The notes below the pieces were generated by a model. It searched no databases. It was not told the DNA's origin and worked only from the letters and a program-made list of their open reading frames with translations. From the NCBI GenBank assembly GCA_019359395.1, contig JAHHHK010000001.1, positions 124,001 to 188,000 of the forward strand: a DNA stretch of 64,000 nucleotides, written 5' to 3'. This document shows, one piece after another, positions 18,990 to 28,069 of the stretch. This DNA is from Komarekiella atlantica HA4396-MV6. Its GTDB lineage: Bacteria; Cyanobacteriota; Cyanobacteriia; Cyanobacteriales; Nostocaceae. Position numbers and translations under genes: made by a program. Position 1 is the first letter of the stretch; the number at the start of each line of letters is the position of its first letter.

Positions 18990-19118
18990 TAAGTAAGTAG
19001 GTATAGAAAATATAAAACAAAGTTCTAGTTCGTAGTGAGCAATTCATTGCTCAAAACAAATATCATCAGGACTAAAGTCCTGACTACAAACTTGAATTTA
19101 TTTACACCTAGCTACTTA
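18990..19118. repeat. MITE-like element with imperfect 17-bp terminal inverted repeats
   Basis: The left end, taagtaagtaggtatag, and the complement of the right end, taagtagctaggtgtaa, agree at 13 of 17 positions. Internally there are two small stem-loops: gagcaattcattgctc and aggactaaagtcct. The second resembles a dispersed motif I recall from Nostoc intergenic regions. There is no coding potential in the 129 bp. It fills most of the gap between the DNA methylase and cyanase. Confidence 0.6.
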
Positions 19119-19180
19119 CTATAAGCCTAAAACATTTCTTGATATTGTTAGTGAAAAAGCTGGTATAACTGACTAAAATA

Positions 19181-19666
19181 CTACCACTTTTTGTATGAAA
19201 GAAATTTACCAGACATAATAATTTTAACGCGATCGCCTTTGGGGTCTTCTTCTTTTTCCACATCTAAAGTAAAGTCAATGGCGCTCATAATTCCATCACC
19301 AAATTTCTCATGAATTACGGCTTTAATTGGTAATCCGTACACCTGGATAATCTCGTAGAAACGATAAATTAGTGGGTCGGTTGGGACAATTGGGCCCAAT
19401 CCTTTCACAGGGTATTCAATCAATTCTTGAATATAACTCGCATCTAGTTCTAATGCTTCAACTAGTAACTTGGCCTCTTCCTCAGAAGCACTAGCTTGAC
19501 GGTAGAATAAAGCAGCAATCCATACTTCATCACGTCCGAGAATTTTTTCTAAATCGGCAAAGCTTAGTCCTTTGTTTTGTTTGGCAGCTAATAGTTTTTG
19601 AGTAATTTCGGGAATAGACACCTGATAACTCCTCCAAATCTGTAATAATTCTGATTTAATAGTCAC
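19181..19666 (-). CDS. cynS: Cyanate hydratase (cyanase)
   Basis: Cyanase converts cyanate and bicarbonate to ammonia and CO2. The 161 residues match the family over the full length: an N-terminal helix-turn-helix-like oligomerisation domain (residues 1-85) and the catalytic C-terminal domain. The catalytic triad is visible as R102 and E105 ([11 protein letters not shown]) and S128 ([10 protein letters not shown]), displaced by six from the Escherichia coli R96/E99/S122. The cyanate transporter genes that accompany cynS in some cyanobacteria are absent here. It may serve nitrogen scavenging or detoxification of cyanate formed from carbamoyl phosphate or urea. Confidence 0.97.
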   Translation of the reverse strand: MTIKSELLQIWRSYQVSIPEITQKLLAAKQNKGLSFADLEKILGRDEVWIAALFYRQASASEEEAKLLVEALELDASYIQELIEYPVKGLGPIVPTDPLIYRFYEIIQVYGLPIKAVIHEKFGDGIMSAIDFTLDVEKEEDPKGDRVKIIMSGKFLSYKKW

Positions 19667-19921
19667 TAAAGTTAAGGCGATCGCTCTTTTTTGCTGAGCT
19701 CGACTTTATTCAAATCCAATAACGTAACCTTTGAAATCTAGTAAAAGTTTTAGCTTTGTGGTAAAAACTTTACCTTACGTGATTAGTTTGGATGAAATCA
19801 AAAAAGACAAAAGCTAATTTGCATAAGGGTTTTAACTTATGCGTAGATGCTTTTTAGGGTCTTGCCGCAGGCATCACAGAACGCGAAAATTGATAAAACA
19901 ATAAATTTTACTTTGCTTGTA

Positions 19922-20776
19922 CTATTGCTTTGGCATCACAAATGTACCAGCCGGTAAATACAACATTTTGCGACCATTCTGCTCAATTGCCACTTCGTCA
20001 ACTAGAGAAAGTAGCTGCTGATTCAATTCAGGGGAAGCGTCACGTAAGTTAGCTTGGAAGAGGAAATTCATCAACACTTTACCTTCTTCCGAATTCTGCT
20101 CAAAACAAGCAGAAACATCCAAATATTCGGGATAGGTTTCAAATTTATACGACAGACCGATATCGTCGATGATTTCACGTAACTTATTCGATTCCATCAT
20201 TTGGGAAGATCCTTCTTGCCAATATTGATCATTCCCAACGACCTCCGCGTATTTCGTAATCAATTTAAATATCACTGCTTCTTCTGTGTCTAGAGTGATC
20301 AAAAGAACTCCTGTGTCTTTGAGCATATCAAGCGACTCAAGAATTAAGCGCCTCTCTTGACCAGGCATGTGGTAGATTGAATGCGTGTAATGGATACAGT
20401 CAAATTTTTCATTTGTCTGAAAATCCTCAATAGTCATCGGATGCATCTCGAAATGCACTTTGCTAACATTAGCAGACTGCATCGTTGCTTCAAAGATCTG
20501 CCGATGAATATGATTAGGCTCCACGACTACATACTTTAATGGTTGCCCCTCAGAGATATTTTGCTGGAGGAGGTGGATAAATTGCTTATCGAACTCTCCA
20601 GGGCCAGGGCCAACACTTAACACTGAAACTATTTGCTCAGAAAGACTGCTTTTAAAATGCTTCTCAAGCATCTCTAAAGCTCTTTGTCGGTTAGCTTGCC
20701 AATTTTTTAAAAAAATGGTGTACGAGGAGGCATAAGCCTCATACATCTGCTTCTGTGTATCACTTGATGTTGACAT
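19922..20776 (-). CDS. Class I SAM-dependent methyltransferase, histamine N-methyltransferase-like
   Basis: This 284-residue soluble protein has a Rossmann SAM-binding loop VLSVGPGPGEFD near residues 52-63, an acidic strand-2 end (VVVEPNHIH) and the post-motif FDCIHYTHSIYHMPGQERRLI. The GPGPGEFD loop and overall layout recall the histamine N-methyltransferase group, which methylates small amines. No substrate is implied by the neighbours, cyanase and an ABM-type protein. The family call is moderate; the general methyltransferase call is strong. Confidence 0.85.
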   Translation of the reverse strand: MSTSSDTQKQMYEAYASSYTIFLKNWQANRQRALEMLEKHFKSSLSEQIVSVLSVGPGPGEFDKQFIHLLQQNISEGQPLKYVVVEPNHIHRQIFEATMQSANVSKVHFEMHPMTIEDFQTNEKFDCIHYTHSIYHMPGQERRLILESLDMLKDTGVLLITLDTEEAVIFKLITKYAEVVGNDQYWQEGSSQMMESNKLREIIDDIGLSYKFETYPEYLDVSACFEQNSEEGKVLMNFLFQANLRDASPELNQQLLSLVDEVAIEQNGRKMLYLPAGTFVMPKQ

Positions 20777-20930
20777 TGTAAATTTATTAAAAACTTTACT
20801 ACAGGAAAAACTGGAAAAAGTATAGCAGGATTGCAGTAAAGAATTTACGTAATGCTTGCATTGGCTTTAGCTAAAGGAAGTCGCTTCCAGAACTGCGACT
20901 GCCTCAACACTGCATATCTACGCATTACCG

Positions 20931-21239
20931 TCAAATATGGGGGAATTTCCGTACTTGATACTCCGCTGATTCCACAATCGGATGAGATTTTCCCATTGCT
21001 TGGGCGAATTTGTCTTCAATCGACTGCAAATCTTCTTGGGGTATGGCTTTCCACTGTTCTCGCGTTGCCCAACGAATGATTAGGATAACTTCTTTGGAAC
21101 CGTCGGGATTGATCCAAACTTCTTTGCCGAGAAACCCAGGATACTTGGCCAGCGCTGCTGTCCAAATTTCCGCATCCTGATGAATAAAATTTTCCCGTAA
21201 ATCGGGGGCAACATGAAACTTGAGAAGTTCTATAACCAC
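20931..21239 (-). CDS. TIGR03792-type cyanobacterial ABM-fold protein
   Basis: The product is about 102 residues, starting at a GTG (MVIELLKFHVAPDLRENFI). It continues AEIWTAALAKYPGFLGKEVWINPDGSKEVILIIRW and ends SAEYQVRKFPHI. This matches my memory of the uncharacterised cyanobacterial family TIGR03792, a ferredoxin-like fold related to antibiotic biosynthesis monooxygenases. The same frame runs open to 21428, but those upstream residues lack family character and overlap the divergent gene's control region, so I use the internal GTG. The function is unknown. Confidence 0.82.
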   Translation of the reverse strand: MVIELLKFHVAPDLRENFIHQDAEIWTAALAKYPGFLGKEVWINPDGSKEVILIIRWATREQWKAIPQEDLQSIEDKFAQAMGKSHPIVESAEYQVRKFPHI

Positions 21240-21373
21240 GCCCTTTGATCCCTGTGCTTGCCAATTTGCCAAAATAGAGCTGTAGGCTAGAATAACTACG
21301 CTTCCAGCATAGCTTGATTGCGTATATTCAGTAGCAAGGGTCGGTTGGTTTGAAACAAGAAGAGGAAGGGAGT

Positions 21374-21697
21374 ATGGATAGCAACAACTGGTTGCAACAA
21401 TTAATGATGGTAGGTCTTGGTACAACATCTATAGTTGCAGAAAAACTACGGCAAGTTAGCGATGACTTAGTTAAAGATGGTAAGCTCAATCCTGAACAAG
21501 CCAAGGCTGTGATCGATGATATTGCACAGCAGTTAAAGTCGGAGCAGGGAAACTGGGATACCCAAATGCAAAGACAAATGCGAAATATGATGCAGGATTT
21601 GGGAGTAGCTCGCCAGTCTGAAGTGGACGAACTGCGGGGTAGAATTGACCGTTTAGAACGTCAAGTACGCGATTTAGAAAATAAGCTTTGGCGTTAG
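21374..21697 (+). CDS. Phasin-like small helical protein
   Basis: The 107-residue protein is rich in amphipathic helices. Its N-terminal segment is MDSNNWLQQLMMVGLGTTSIVAEKLRQVSDDLV. Its C-terminal part is a coiled coil, SEVDELRGRIDRLERQVRDLENKLW. This pattern is shared with proteins annotated as phasin-like or polyhydroxyalkanoate-regulator-like, but no granule function can be read from sequence. The ATG at 21374 has a good ribosome-binding site (aggaaggg), which decides the start over an upstream in-frame TTG at 21350. It is divergent from the ABM-fold gene. Confidence 0.82.
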   Translation: MDSNNWLQQLMMVGLGTTSIVAEKLRQVSDDLVKDGKLNPEQAKAVIDDIAQQLKSEQGNWDTQMQRQMRNMMQDLGVARQSEVDELRGRIDRLERQVRDLENKLWR

Positions 21698-21775
21698 AAT
21701 GTCCTTTGTGATTTAAACTAAATGTGTTCTGTTGGTAATCCTTTTGCCAGACTACCTAAGTAGGGAGAACTGAAT

Positions 21776-22297
21776 TTGAAAGCAATTTTCCTCAGCGTGG
21801 TGTTCATGCTGGCATGTGTTGTGCTTTTGGTGTTGGCGCAAGTTGGCGGTAGACAGGATACTGCCATTGCTACCCAATTGACTCAAACACTACCAGCGCC
21901 TACGACTGTAACTGAAAACAATACTCTAATTGCGAGCAATACTATGTCTGATACCAATGCTGTAACCACCCCTTCTGGATTGAAGTATGTCGAATTAAAA
22001 GAAGGGACTGGGGCGACTCCTAAAACCGGACAAAAAGTTGTGGTGCATTACACCGGCACTTTAGAAGATGGTACTAAGTTTGATAGCTCACGCGATCGCG
22101 GTCAACCCTTCGACTTTAAAATCGGCGTCGGACAGGTAATCAAAGGTTGGGATGAAGGAGTTGGCACAATGAAAGTCGGTGGTCAACGCCAGTTAATCAT
22201 CCCCCCTGAGTTAGGTTATGGCTCTCGCGGTGCTGGTGGTGTGATTCCACCTAACGCTACTCTGTTGTTTGATGTCGAATTACTGGACGTTAAGTAG
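21776..22297 (+). CDS. Exported FKBP-type peptidyl-prolyl cis-trans isomerase
   Basis: Residues 1-22 are a signal peptide or membrane anchor (MKAIFLSVVFMLACVVLLVLAQ). A Thr/Asn-rich linker follows to about residue 60. The FKBP domain starts at TPSGLKYVELKEGTG and contains VVVHYTGTLEDGTKFDSS, GQVIKGWDEGV, PPELGYGSRG and IPPNATLLFDVELL, so all usual active-site aromatic and hydrophobic residues are present. It should act as a folding catalyst in the periplasm or thylakoid lumen. The apparent start is TTG at 21776, which gives a coherent signal sequence. A heptamer-repeat tract follows the stop. Confidence 0.93.
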   Translation: MKAIFLSVVFMLACVVLLVLAQVGGRQDTAIATQLTQTLPAPTTVTENNTLIASNTMSDTNAVTTPSGLKYVELKEGTGATPKTGQKVVVHYTGTLEDGTKFDSSRDRGQPFDFKIGVGQVIKGWDEGVGTMKVGGQRQLIIPPELGYGSRGAGGVIPPNATLLFDVELLDVK

Positions 22298-22336
22298 GGA
22301 CTGGGGATTGGGGATTGGGGACTGGGGACTGGGAAA
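22298..22336. repeat. Short heptamer tract (ggggact/ggggatt)
   Basis: Five tandem units of the type ggggatt or ggggact follow the FKBP stop codon directly. They are complementary to the ccccagt/ccccaat units seen at 10250-10285 and 58480-58540. This is an STRR-type repeat and has no coding role. Confidence 0.75.
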
Positions 22337-22390
22337 TAGTTACCTAATACCCAACACCTCATCCTCAATGTCTAATTAAAGCAATTATTA

Positions 22391-25021
22391 TTAAAGTTTA
22401 AGATTTTGAAACTTTGTAAACTGTGGATTGAATAGAAGTTTTACAGTACCAGTTGGCCCGTTGCGGTGTTTAGCTACGATCGCTTCTGCAATTCCGCGAT
22501 CTGGAGTATCTGGAGAGTAGTATTCATCGCGGTACAACATTATTACTAAATCCGCATCTTGTTCAATCGAATTGTGAACTATGATGTTATTTGCAATAAA
22601 ATTGTGGAAATTAGGAACTGTTAAATCGTAAACTTCCTCTTCGCCGTCAGACTCTATGGAGGCAATTTCATCCCAGTAAATATCGCTCTTACCTAAGAGG
22701 GTTATTTTCTCAGATTTTACAACAGTAGCTAGTCTTGAAGCTCTTTCTCGACTCACATTCTGTTCATAAAGCGTTGTACCGCAATGAGCAACACCAAGTA
22801 AAGTCTGCATTTTGCGTATCGTTATCCCATACTGCTGCATTGATGGAACAGCGTATAGTTTCCATACATCATAAGGTATTACATCTCTGTTAGTGTTAGC
22901 AGAACGTAGTTGAAGATATTTGGCAATTTCTCCAAGAGCTAGTTTTTTATAACTACCAACTGCACCAATCATTTCAATAAACTTTTCTAAATCAGATTTA
23001 CCAGTTACCCAAACTTGATGTTGATCCCGTCCTTTATTCTCTTGAGAAACTATAGATAGTTTGGCATTAATATCAAACCTTAGTAAAAGTGACTGGACAT
23101 CTCTGGCCAATTTTCCACTACTGGAAGTGTAATAGACAGCAGGATAAAGGCATTTACCCTTGCTAGATTTAATGCAGCCGTCAATACTCCAGAGGTGTCG
23201 CAAGAAAAGAGCTATGGATTCTTGGGGTTGCTCAAAAATTTGATTGGGAATAAATTTTTCATGGGATCTCAAACCAAAAACATCAAGAGAATCTAGCCAT
23301 TCAGCTATAGGATTTCTGACGTTATGTGTTAAGTTGTATCCTGCTGTCAGATAGATTTGATACCAGTCTCGCTCTTGGCTAATACGAGGAATCACTGAAT
23401 TTCCAAAGGCCTCAGTTGCTAAGGATACCACAATATTAGCTAAATCGTTTTCTCTTGTGGTGTATTGAATAACGTGCCGAGGTAGAGTACAGCCATCTCC
23501 TATCAAATGTCCTAGCAAAGCAATTTCAGCCTTGCTCATAGTCTCGATATAAGAGCTGGGTAAGCATCTAGGCAAAGCAAGGCGATCGCCTATTCTTAAC
23601 TCGTCAAGTTGACGCCAGCCGTGAATTGTTAAAAACTTGTGATTTCCAGTTGCCCTAATTGTACGTCCTAGACGAGTTTTTAACAAAAATACGGGCTTTA
23701 CACCTGTAGAAAAAGCGTTGCTGACAATTGCTTTTTTAAGAAGCATTGTGGCTTCATCTAGCGCCCAAACTGCAAAACCAGATTTGCCTATTAATTTCTG
23801 AATTGGCACTTGTACGCCAGTATCCGCTAATGTCACTAAGCTATCACCTGTCAAGCAACCCGATTCTCTCAAATCCGACAACATTGGGCGCTTATTGGTA
23901 CGTGCTTCTACCCCTCGACTCAACTGAGATAAAGCAATAACTGGTACAGATAATTCACGCGCTAAACCTTTGAGTTGACGCGTAATTTTTGATAATTCTT
24001 GGACGCGGTTATCACCTCCTCCTTCCATTAATTGCAAGTAATCTATAACAATTAATCCTAGTTCAGTTCCTTGTTCTGCTTGCAGTCGCCGCGCCTGACT
24101 ACGCATTTGTGTGACTGTAATATTCGGCGTGTCGTCGATATAAATTGGCATTTCCGAGAGGATACCAATAGCACGGCTTAAAGGTTCCCACTGTGTTTGA
24201 CTGAGGCGTCCACTCCGCAGATAACTACTTTCAATTTGCGCTTCGCTAGCTAATAAACGTTGCGTTAGTTGCTCTTTAGACATTTCCAAGCTGAAAACAG
24301 CAACCGGTAATTTATAAGTAGCGGCAATGTTATGAGCAAGATTCAAACAAAAAGCCGTTTTTCCCATTGATGGCCTGCCAGCGACAATAATCAAATCAGA
24401 ACGCTGAAAGCCACTGGTCATGGCATCTAAATCGTAAAATCCGCAGGGAATACCAGGTAAGGCAATACCTTGATTGCGATCTTCAATATCCTGGAAATTA
24501 TTAATCAGGGTATCAGAAATGTGAATTAAACCTGATTGCGGACGTTCTTGAGTAACACCGAAAACTTTCTGTTCCGCTTGATCGAGGACGATTGGTAACT
24601 CGGTTTCTGTCTCGTAACCGAGATGTACAATTTCATTGCCTGCTTTGATTAACTGTCGCCGCAGGTATTTTTCCATCACCAACCCTGCCAAGGAGTCGAT
24701 GTTTACTGCTGACACTGTACGGTCTACCAGAGTTGCTAATTTATTTCTGCCACCAATGCGGGTAAGGATATCATGGTCAGCCAACCAACTTGTAACGGCG
24801 AGTAAGTCTGTGGGTTTACCTTGAGTGTGGAGCCTCACAGCTGCTTGATAAATATCTTTATGAGCGCTAATGTAAAAAGCTTCGGGAAGGAGGCGATCGC
24901 TAACTCGACTGATCGCTTCTGGATCTAGTAAAATTCCCCCCAAAATCGCTTCTTCAGCCTCAATATTTTGGGGTGGTAAGCGGTCAATACCATCGCCTTG
25001 AAAACGCAATTCTTCAGCCAT
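22391..25021 (-). CDS. dnaB: Replicative DNA helicase DnaB with in-frame intein
   Basis: The 876-residue precursor contains a normal DnaB split by an intein. Residues 1-150 are the primase-interacting N-terminal domain (LPPQNIEAEEAILGGILLDP). The RecA-like domain has Walker A GRPSMGKTAF (215-224), Walker B LIVIDYLQLM and SQLSRGVE. The intein follows LSDLRESG and covers residues 389-817. The helicase resumes at S818 with SIEQDADLVIMLYRDEYY and ends normally. After splicing the helicase would be 447 residues, the family's usual length. It unwinds DNA at the replication fork. The gene lies downstream of rplI on the same strand, a common bacterial order. Confidence 0.97.
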   Translation of the reverse strand: MAEELRFQGDGIDRLPPQNIEAEEAILGGILLDPEAISRVSDRLLPEAFYISAHKDIYQAAVRLHTQGKPTDLLAVTSWLADHDILTRIGGRNKLATLVDRTVSAVNIDSLAGLVMEKYLRRQLIKAGNEIVHLGYETETELPIVLDQAEQKVFGVTQERPQSGLIHISDTLINNFQDIEDRNQGIALPGIPCGFYDLDAMTSGFQRSDLIIVAGRPSMGKTAFCLNLAHNIAATYKLPVAVFSLEMSKEQLTQRLLASEAQIESSYLRSGRLSQTQWEPLSRAIGILSEMPIYIDDTPNITVTQMRSQARRLQAEQGTELGLIVIDYLQLMEGGGDNRVQELSKITRQLKGLARELSVPVIALSQLSRGVEARTNKRPMLSDLRESGCLTGDSLVTLADTGVQVPIQKLIGKSGFAVWALDEATMLLKKAIVSNAFSTGVKPVFLLKTRLGRTIRATGNHKFLTIHGWRQLDELRIGDRLALPRCLPSSYIETMSKAEIALLGHLIGDGCTLPRHVIQYTTRENDLANIVVSLATEAFGNSVIPRISQERDWYQIYLTAGYNLTHNVRNPIAEWLDSLDVFGLRSHEKFIPNQIFEQPQESIALFLRHLWSIDGCIKSSKGKCLYPAVYYTSSSGKLARDVQSLLLRFDINAKLSIVSQENKGRDQHQVWVTGKSDLEKFIEMIGAVGSYKKLALGEIAKYLQLRSANTNRDVIPYDVWKLYAVPSMQQYGITIRKMQTLLGVAHCGTTLYEQNVSRERASRLATVVKSEKITLLGKSDIYWDEIASIESDGEEEVYDLTVPNFHNFIANNIIVHNSIEQDADLVIMLYRDEYYSPDTPDRGIAEAIVAKHRNGPTGTVKLLFNPQFTKFQNLKL
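22571..23857 (-). other. DnaB intein (429 aa) with LAGLIDADG homing endonuclease
   Basis: The intein starts at C389 (CLTGDSLVTLAD, block A) and ends VPNFHNFIANNIIVHN, with catalytic His-Asn before S818 as the +1 nucleophile. Block B is GNHKFLTIHGW (TxxH replaced by GNHK). Two endonuclease motifs are visible: ALLGHLIGDGC and FLRHLWSIDGC. The insertion point and length equal those of the well-known Synechocystis DnaB intein, which is 429 residues at the same LRESG/SIEQD site. All splicing residues and both endonuclease motif acids are present, so it looks active. Confidence 0.95.
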
Positions 25022-25048
25022 AATGAAACATTAGGAGTCAGGAGTAGA

Positions 25049-25066
25049 GACGCGATTAACCGCATC
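25049..25066. repeat. Degenerate copy of the gacgcgattaatcgcgtc palindrome
   Basis: The copy reads gacgcgattaaccgcatc within gagtagaga...tgtacag. It is in the opposite orientation relative to the copy at 14847. It lies in the short gap between rplI and dnaB with two flanking aggagtcagg units. Confidence 0.65.
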
Positions 25067-25229
25067 TGTACAGGAGTCAGGAGACAAAAGCTATAAGGAG
25101 TGGAGTTTAAACATGATGATTTCTTTTTTGATTCTGCTTACAAGTGCCAGATTTTAAACCCAAACTCAAGGCACTCACCCAGAAACCATTTGTCTTTTGT
25201 TTCCTGTCTTTTGTCTCCTTACTTTGCCG

Positions 25230-25688
25230 TTAGCTAGCTACAACTTGAATATCGACTTGCGCCGTTACTTCAGAATGCAGCTTAATTTCGGCTTTATAAG
25301 TACCAAGGTGGTTAATATCGGGGATGGTAATACCACGCCGATCAACTTCTTGATTAGTAGCTGCTTGGATTGCCTCTGCAACTTCTTGAGTGGTGACAGT
25401 ACCGAAAATTGCTTCGTTTTCACCAACCTGCTTAGCAATTGTCAAGCTACTAATTTTTTCCAAAGCTGCTTTTTGCTCTAGAGCTTGTTCTCTAAGTTCT
25501 AATTGCCGTTGACGTTCTTGTTCACGACGGCGTTCTACTTGCTTGAGAATACCGGGAGTGGCATGGGTTGCCAATTTTTGGGGAAGCAAATAATTACGAG
25601 CATAGCCGGGAGCTACGTCCACTAAGTCGCCAGATTTGCCCAGCTTGCTGATATCCTGATTTAAAACTAACTGTACGCGTTTCACCAT
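25230..25688 (-). CDS. rplI: Ribosomal protein bL9
   Basis: The 152 residues start [20 protein letters not shown] and include the N-terminal signature [18 protein letters not shown]. They then have the long connecting helix ([18 protein letters not shown]) and the C-terminal domain ending [11 protein letters not shown]9 binds 23S rRNA at the base of the L1 stalk. It lies directly upstream of dnaB with a 208-bp repeat-containing gap, so the two may be co-transcribed. Confidence 0.98.
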   Translation of the reverse strand: MVKRVQLVLNQDISKLGKSGDLVDVAPGYARNYLLPQKLATHATPGILKQVERRREQERQRQLELREQALEQKAALEKISSLTIAKQVGENEAIFGTVTTQEVAEAIQAATNQEVDRRGITIPDINHLGTYKAEIKLHSEVTAQVDIQVVAS

Positions 25689-25867
25689 CGTTTTCCGTTT
25701 TTCCTGTAAAATCTCATTAACTTAGGTTTGGGCAGGATAGCTCATGTGAGTGTAGCTGTATTCCAAGCGGCTTTGCCTATACCCTAAAGCTTACAGATCG
25801 TAGCGAAAGGTAGGGTGCGATCGCAACTATTAGCGCCACAAAAATCACAAAGCGTGTTAACTCTTGA

Positions 25868-26638
25868 CTAAAACCTGTCTTTCATTCCTCGTATCCGAGC
25901 AAAGGTTTGCACAGGATCACTGCTTTTAGCTGCTGATTGTAATGACGGCTGCTCCCAACGTAAAAAGGGATTAGTGCGCTTCTCAACTCCCAACAGCGAG
26001 GGAATTGTCGCTTCTTTTCGACTACGGTAAGCCTTGACTTCATCGTAGCGCTTCTTGAGATCGGCATTGTCGCCATCCACAGTCAAAGCAAATTGCAGAT
26101 TTTTTAAGGTGTATTCGTGGGCGCACCAGACGCGGGTATCGTCAGGCAAAGAGCGCAGTTTGCTTAAAGAGTCTACCATTTGCGTCGGTGTCCCTTCAAA
26201 TAAACGACCGCAACCCCCAGAAAACAGGGTATCACCACAGAATAAATCCCCAAAACCTGCTTGTTCTGGAGGAAAGTAGTAAGCAATGTGAGCGCGAGTA
26301 TGTCCGGGAACGAAGACTACTTCAGCTATTCGGTCTGCAAACTCAACGCGATCGCCTTGTTGCAAAAACACCTGTTGTCCAGGAATTCGCCCGCGATCCT
26401 CAGCTCCGCCATAAACTCTCACTTGCGGAAATTGTTCGATTAACTGCTTATTACCACCCACATGATCGTTATGGTGATGCGTATTGAAAATCGCTACCAA
26501 ATCAGCTTTTAATTCTGCCAGTTTCTCTAATACTGGTTCCGCCTCCGCTGGATCAACAACGGCGGCAATATTATGTTTGCTGTCGTGCAGTAAGAATATG
26601 TAGTTGTCTGAGAGTGCCTCAAGACGTATTACCTGCAT
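25868..26638 (-). CDS. gloB: Hydroxyacylglutathione hydrolase (glyoxalase II)
   Basis: The 256-residue metallo-beta-lactamase-fold enzyme hydrolyses S-lactoylglutathione to lactate and glutathione. The metal motif is [13 protein letters not shown]. Further ligands are in [26 protein letters not shown] and [12 protein letters not shown], and the C-terminal domain carries the substrate-binding KRTNPFLR. I chose the ATG at 26638 ([15 protein letters not shown]), where family members begin. The longer frame to 26683 adds 15 residues without homology. Confidence 0.96.
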   Translation of the reverse strand: MQVIRLEALSDNYIFLLHDSKHNIAAVVDPAEAEPVLEKLAELKADLVAIFNTHHHNDHVGGNKQLIEQFPQVRVYGGAEDRGRIPGQQVFLQQGDRVEFADRIAEVVFVPGHTRAHIAYYFPPEQAGFGDLFCGDTLFSGGCGRLFEGTPTQMVDSLSKLRSLPDDTRVWCAHEYTLKNLQFALTVDGDNADLKKRYDEVKAYRSRKEATIPSLLGVEKRTNPFLRWEQPSLQSAAKSSDPVQTFARIRGMKDRF

Positions 26639-27015
26639 TACCTCTGCCTCCCTCGCAAATAAATGTTTGGTATTGATTAGCAATCCTACGCCTCAGTAAT
26701 TAACAGCGTTACTTGCACAAGCTACATCAACTATTTATACTTTCACTATTATAGCTGTAGTACTTCATAAATCATGATAGTATACAACCGTACTTTCACG
26801 GTAAATATACTGACTAATAATAAAACTTACCTAGATTTATCAGTGAATTTTCTATAGGAATAACCATAATTATAAAGTTAAATTTATCATATTATTTTAT
26901 CTTTTAAAGATACAAAATAATTTCAGGATCAAAATTAGATTTTCGATGTTAAGCATAATACTACTGTACTGTGTATTTAAAATTCCATTCCATTATTTAG
27001 ATAAAATAAAAATGG
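26639..27015. other. AT-rich intergenic region before the first glycan operon
   Basis: About 375 bp separates the divergent gloB gene and the first glycosyltransferase. It is strongly AT-rich and has no ORF or clear hairpin. It must hold the promoter of the 27-37.7 kb operon, but I cannot pinpoint it. Confidence 0.5.
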
Positions 27016-28062
27016 ATGAAAAAAATGCATTTTTTAGATAAGCCATTAATTACAAATATATTTTTTAAACTTTTAAGTATTTCTAAAATAGAAGAATATA
27101 AATATCCTTATATTTTCGGAAAAGCTAAATCGAAACTTAGCAATTTAATCAAAAATAATCTAGATGATAAGCTATATGATCTAGTTTTTGTAATTCACGA
27201 TGCTAAAGGCTGGATACTCGAAGCAATATGCAGAGAAATTGCTACGTATTTTCCAGGTAATTATTTTTTTGCATATTCTTTGACCGATCTACCTCAAGCT
27301 AAAGCATACTTTTTTGCTCACTACTCTTTTTTACCCATAGCTTTGAAGCAAAACCCGATTCTTTGGCAAAGCAAGCTACTCGTTTGGTATACCCATCCAA
27401 AAGATATTGGTAGAAGTAATGAAGAACTTGTTTATACACTAAATCAAAGTACTAAAGTTATATGTACCTGTTCCCAATTTGTAGAGCTACTTCAAAACCA
27501 AGGAGTAAACAGTAAAAAAACAACATTTATTCTGGGTGGTGCTGACCCTGCAATTTTTCAACCTCATCAACGCTCAAATGGCGCTGTCGGTTTTTGTACA
27601 GCATATTATGCCAGAAAATCTCCAGAATTAATATTTAATATTATCAAATCAATGCCCCATAGAAAATTTATTATTCTGGGGAGAAATTGGGATGAATACG
27701 AAAGATTTGAAGAACTAATTGCTTTACCAAACCTATCTTATATTCAAGCTCCTTATTCTGATTACCCTAAGTACTATGCTGAGATGGATGTTTTTGTTTC
27801 ACCTGCGAAATTAGAAGGCGGCCCTATACCTTTAGTTGAAGCGATGATGTGTAACATTGTGCCTGTGGCGAGTAGAACAGGATTTGCTCCTGATATAATT
27901 AATCATGGAGATAATGGCTTTATCTTTGATATTGATAGTCCCTGTGAAGTGGTATGTAAATTAATCGATCAGGCTTTTAATATTCAAGCTAATATCAGTC
28001 AAACTGTTGAACATTTGAGTTGGAAAAACTTTTCTTTAGAAGTGCAAGAACTTTTAAAATAA
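27016..28062 (+). CDS. Glycosyltransferase, GT4-like (GT-B fold)
   Basis: The 348-residue protein has a C-terminal GT-B half with FIILGRNWDEYERFEEL and YAEMDVFVSPAKLEGGPIPLVEAMMCNIVPVASRTG. The EGGPIPLVEAM block is the donor-binding E-x7-E motif of GT4 enzymes. The N-terminal half is divergent and gives no acceptor clue. It opens an operon-like plus-strand run; the next gene starts 7 bp after its stop. It lacks a signal peptide and membrane segment, as expected for a cytoplasmic enzyme acting on lipid-linked sugars. Confidence 0.85.
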   Translation: MKKMHFLDKPLITNIFFKLLSISKIEEYKYPYIFGKAKSKLSNLIKNNLDDKLYDLVFVIHDAKGWILEAICREIATYFPGNYFFAYSLTDLPQAKAYFFAHYSFLPIALKQNPILWQSKLLVWYTHPKDIGRSNEELVYTLNQSTKVICTCSQFVELLQNQGVNSKKTTFILGGADPAIFQPHQRSNGAVGFCTAYYARKSPELIFNIIKSMPHRKFIILGRNWDEYERFEELIALPNLSYIQAPYSDYPKYYAEMDVFVSPAKLEGGPIPLVEAMMCNIVPVASRTGFAPDIINHGDNGFIFDIDSPCEVVCKLIDQAFNIQANISQTVEHLSWKNFSLEVQELLK

Positions 28063-28069
28063 CTATTAT

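Noticed and set aside
20852-21079. 75-codon ORF on the + strand
   Set aside because: It is the antisense shadow of the ABM-fold (TIGR03792-type) gene, which has clear family character.
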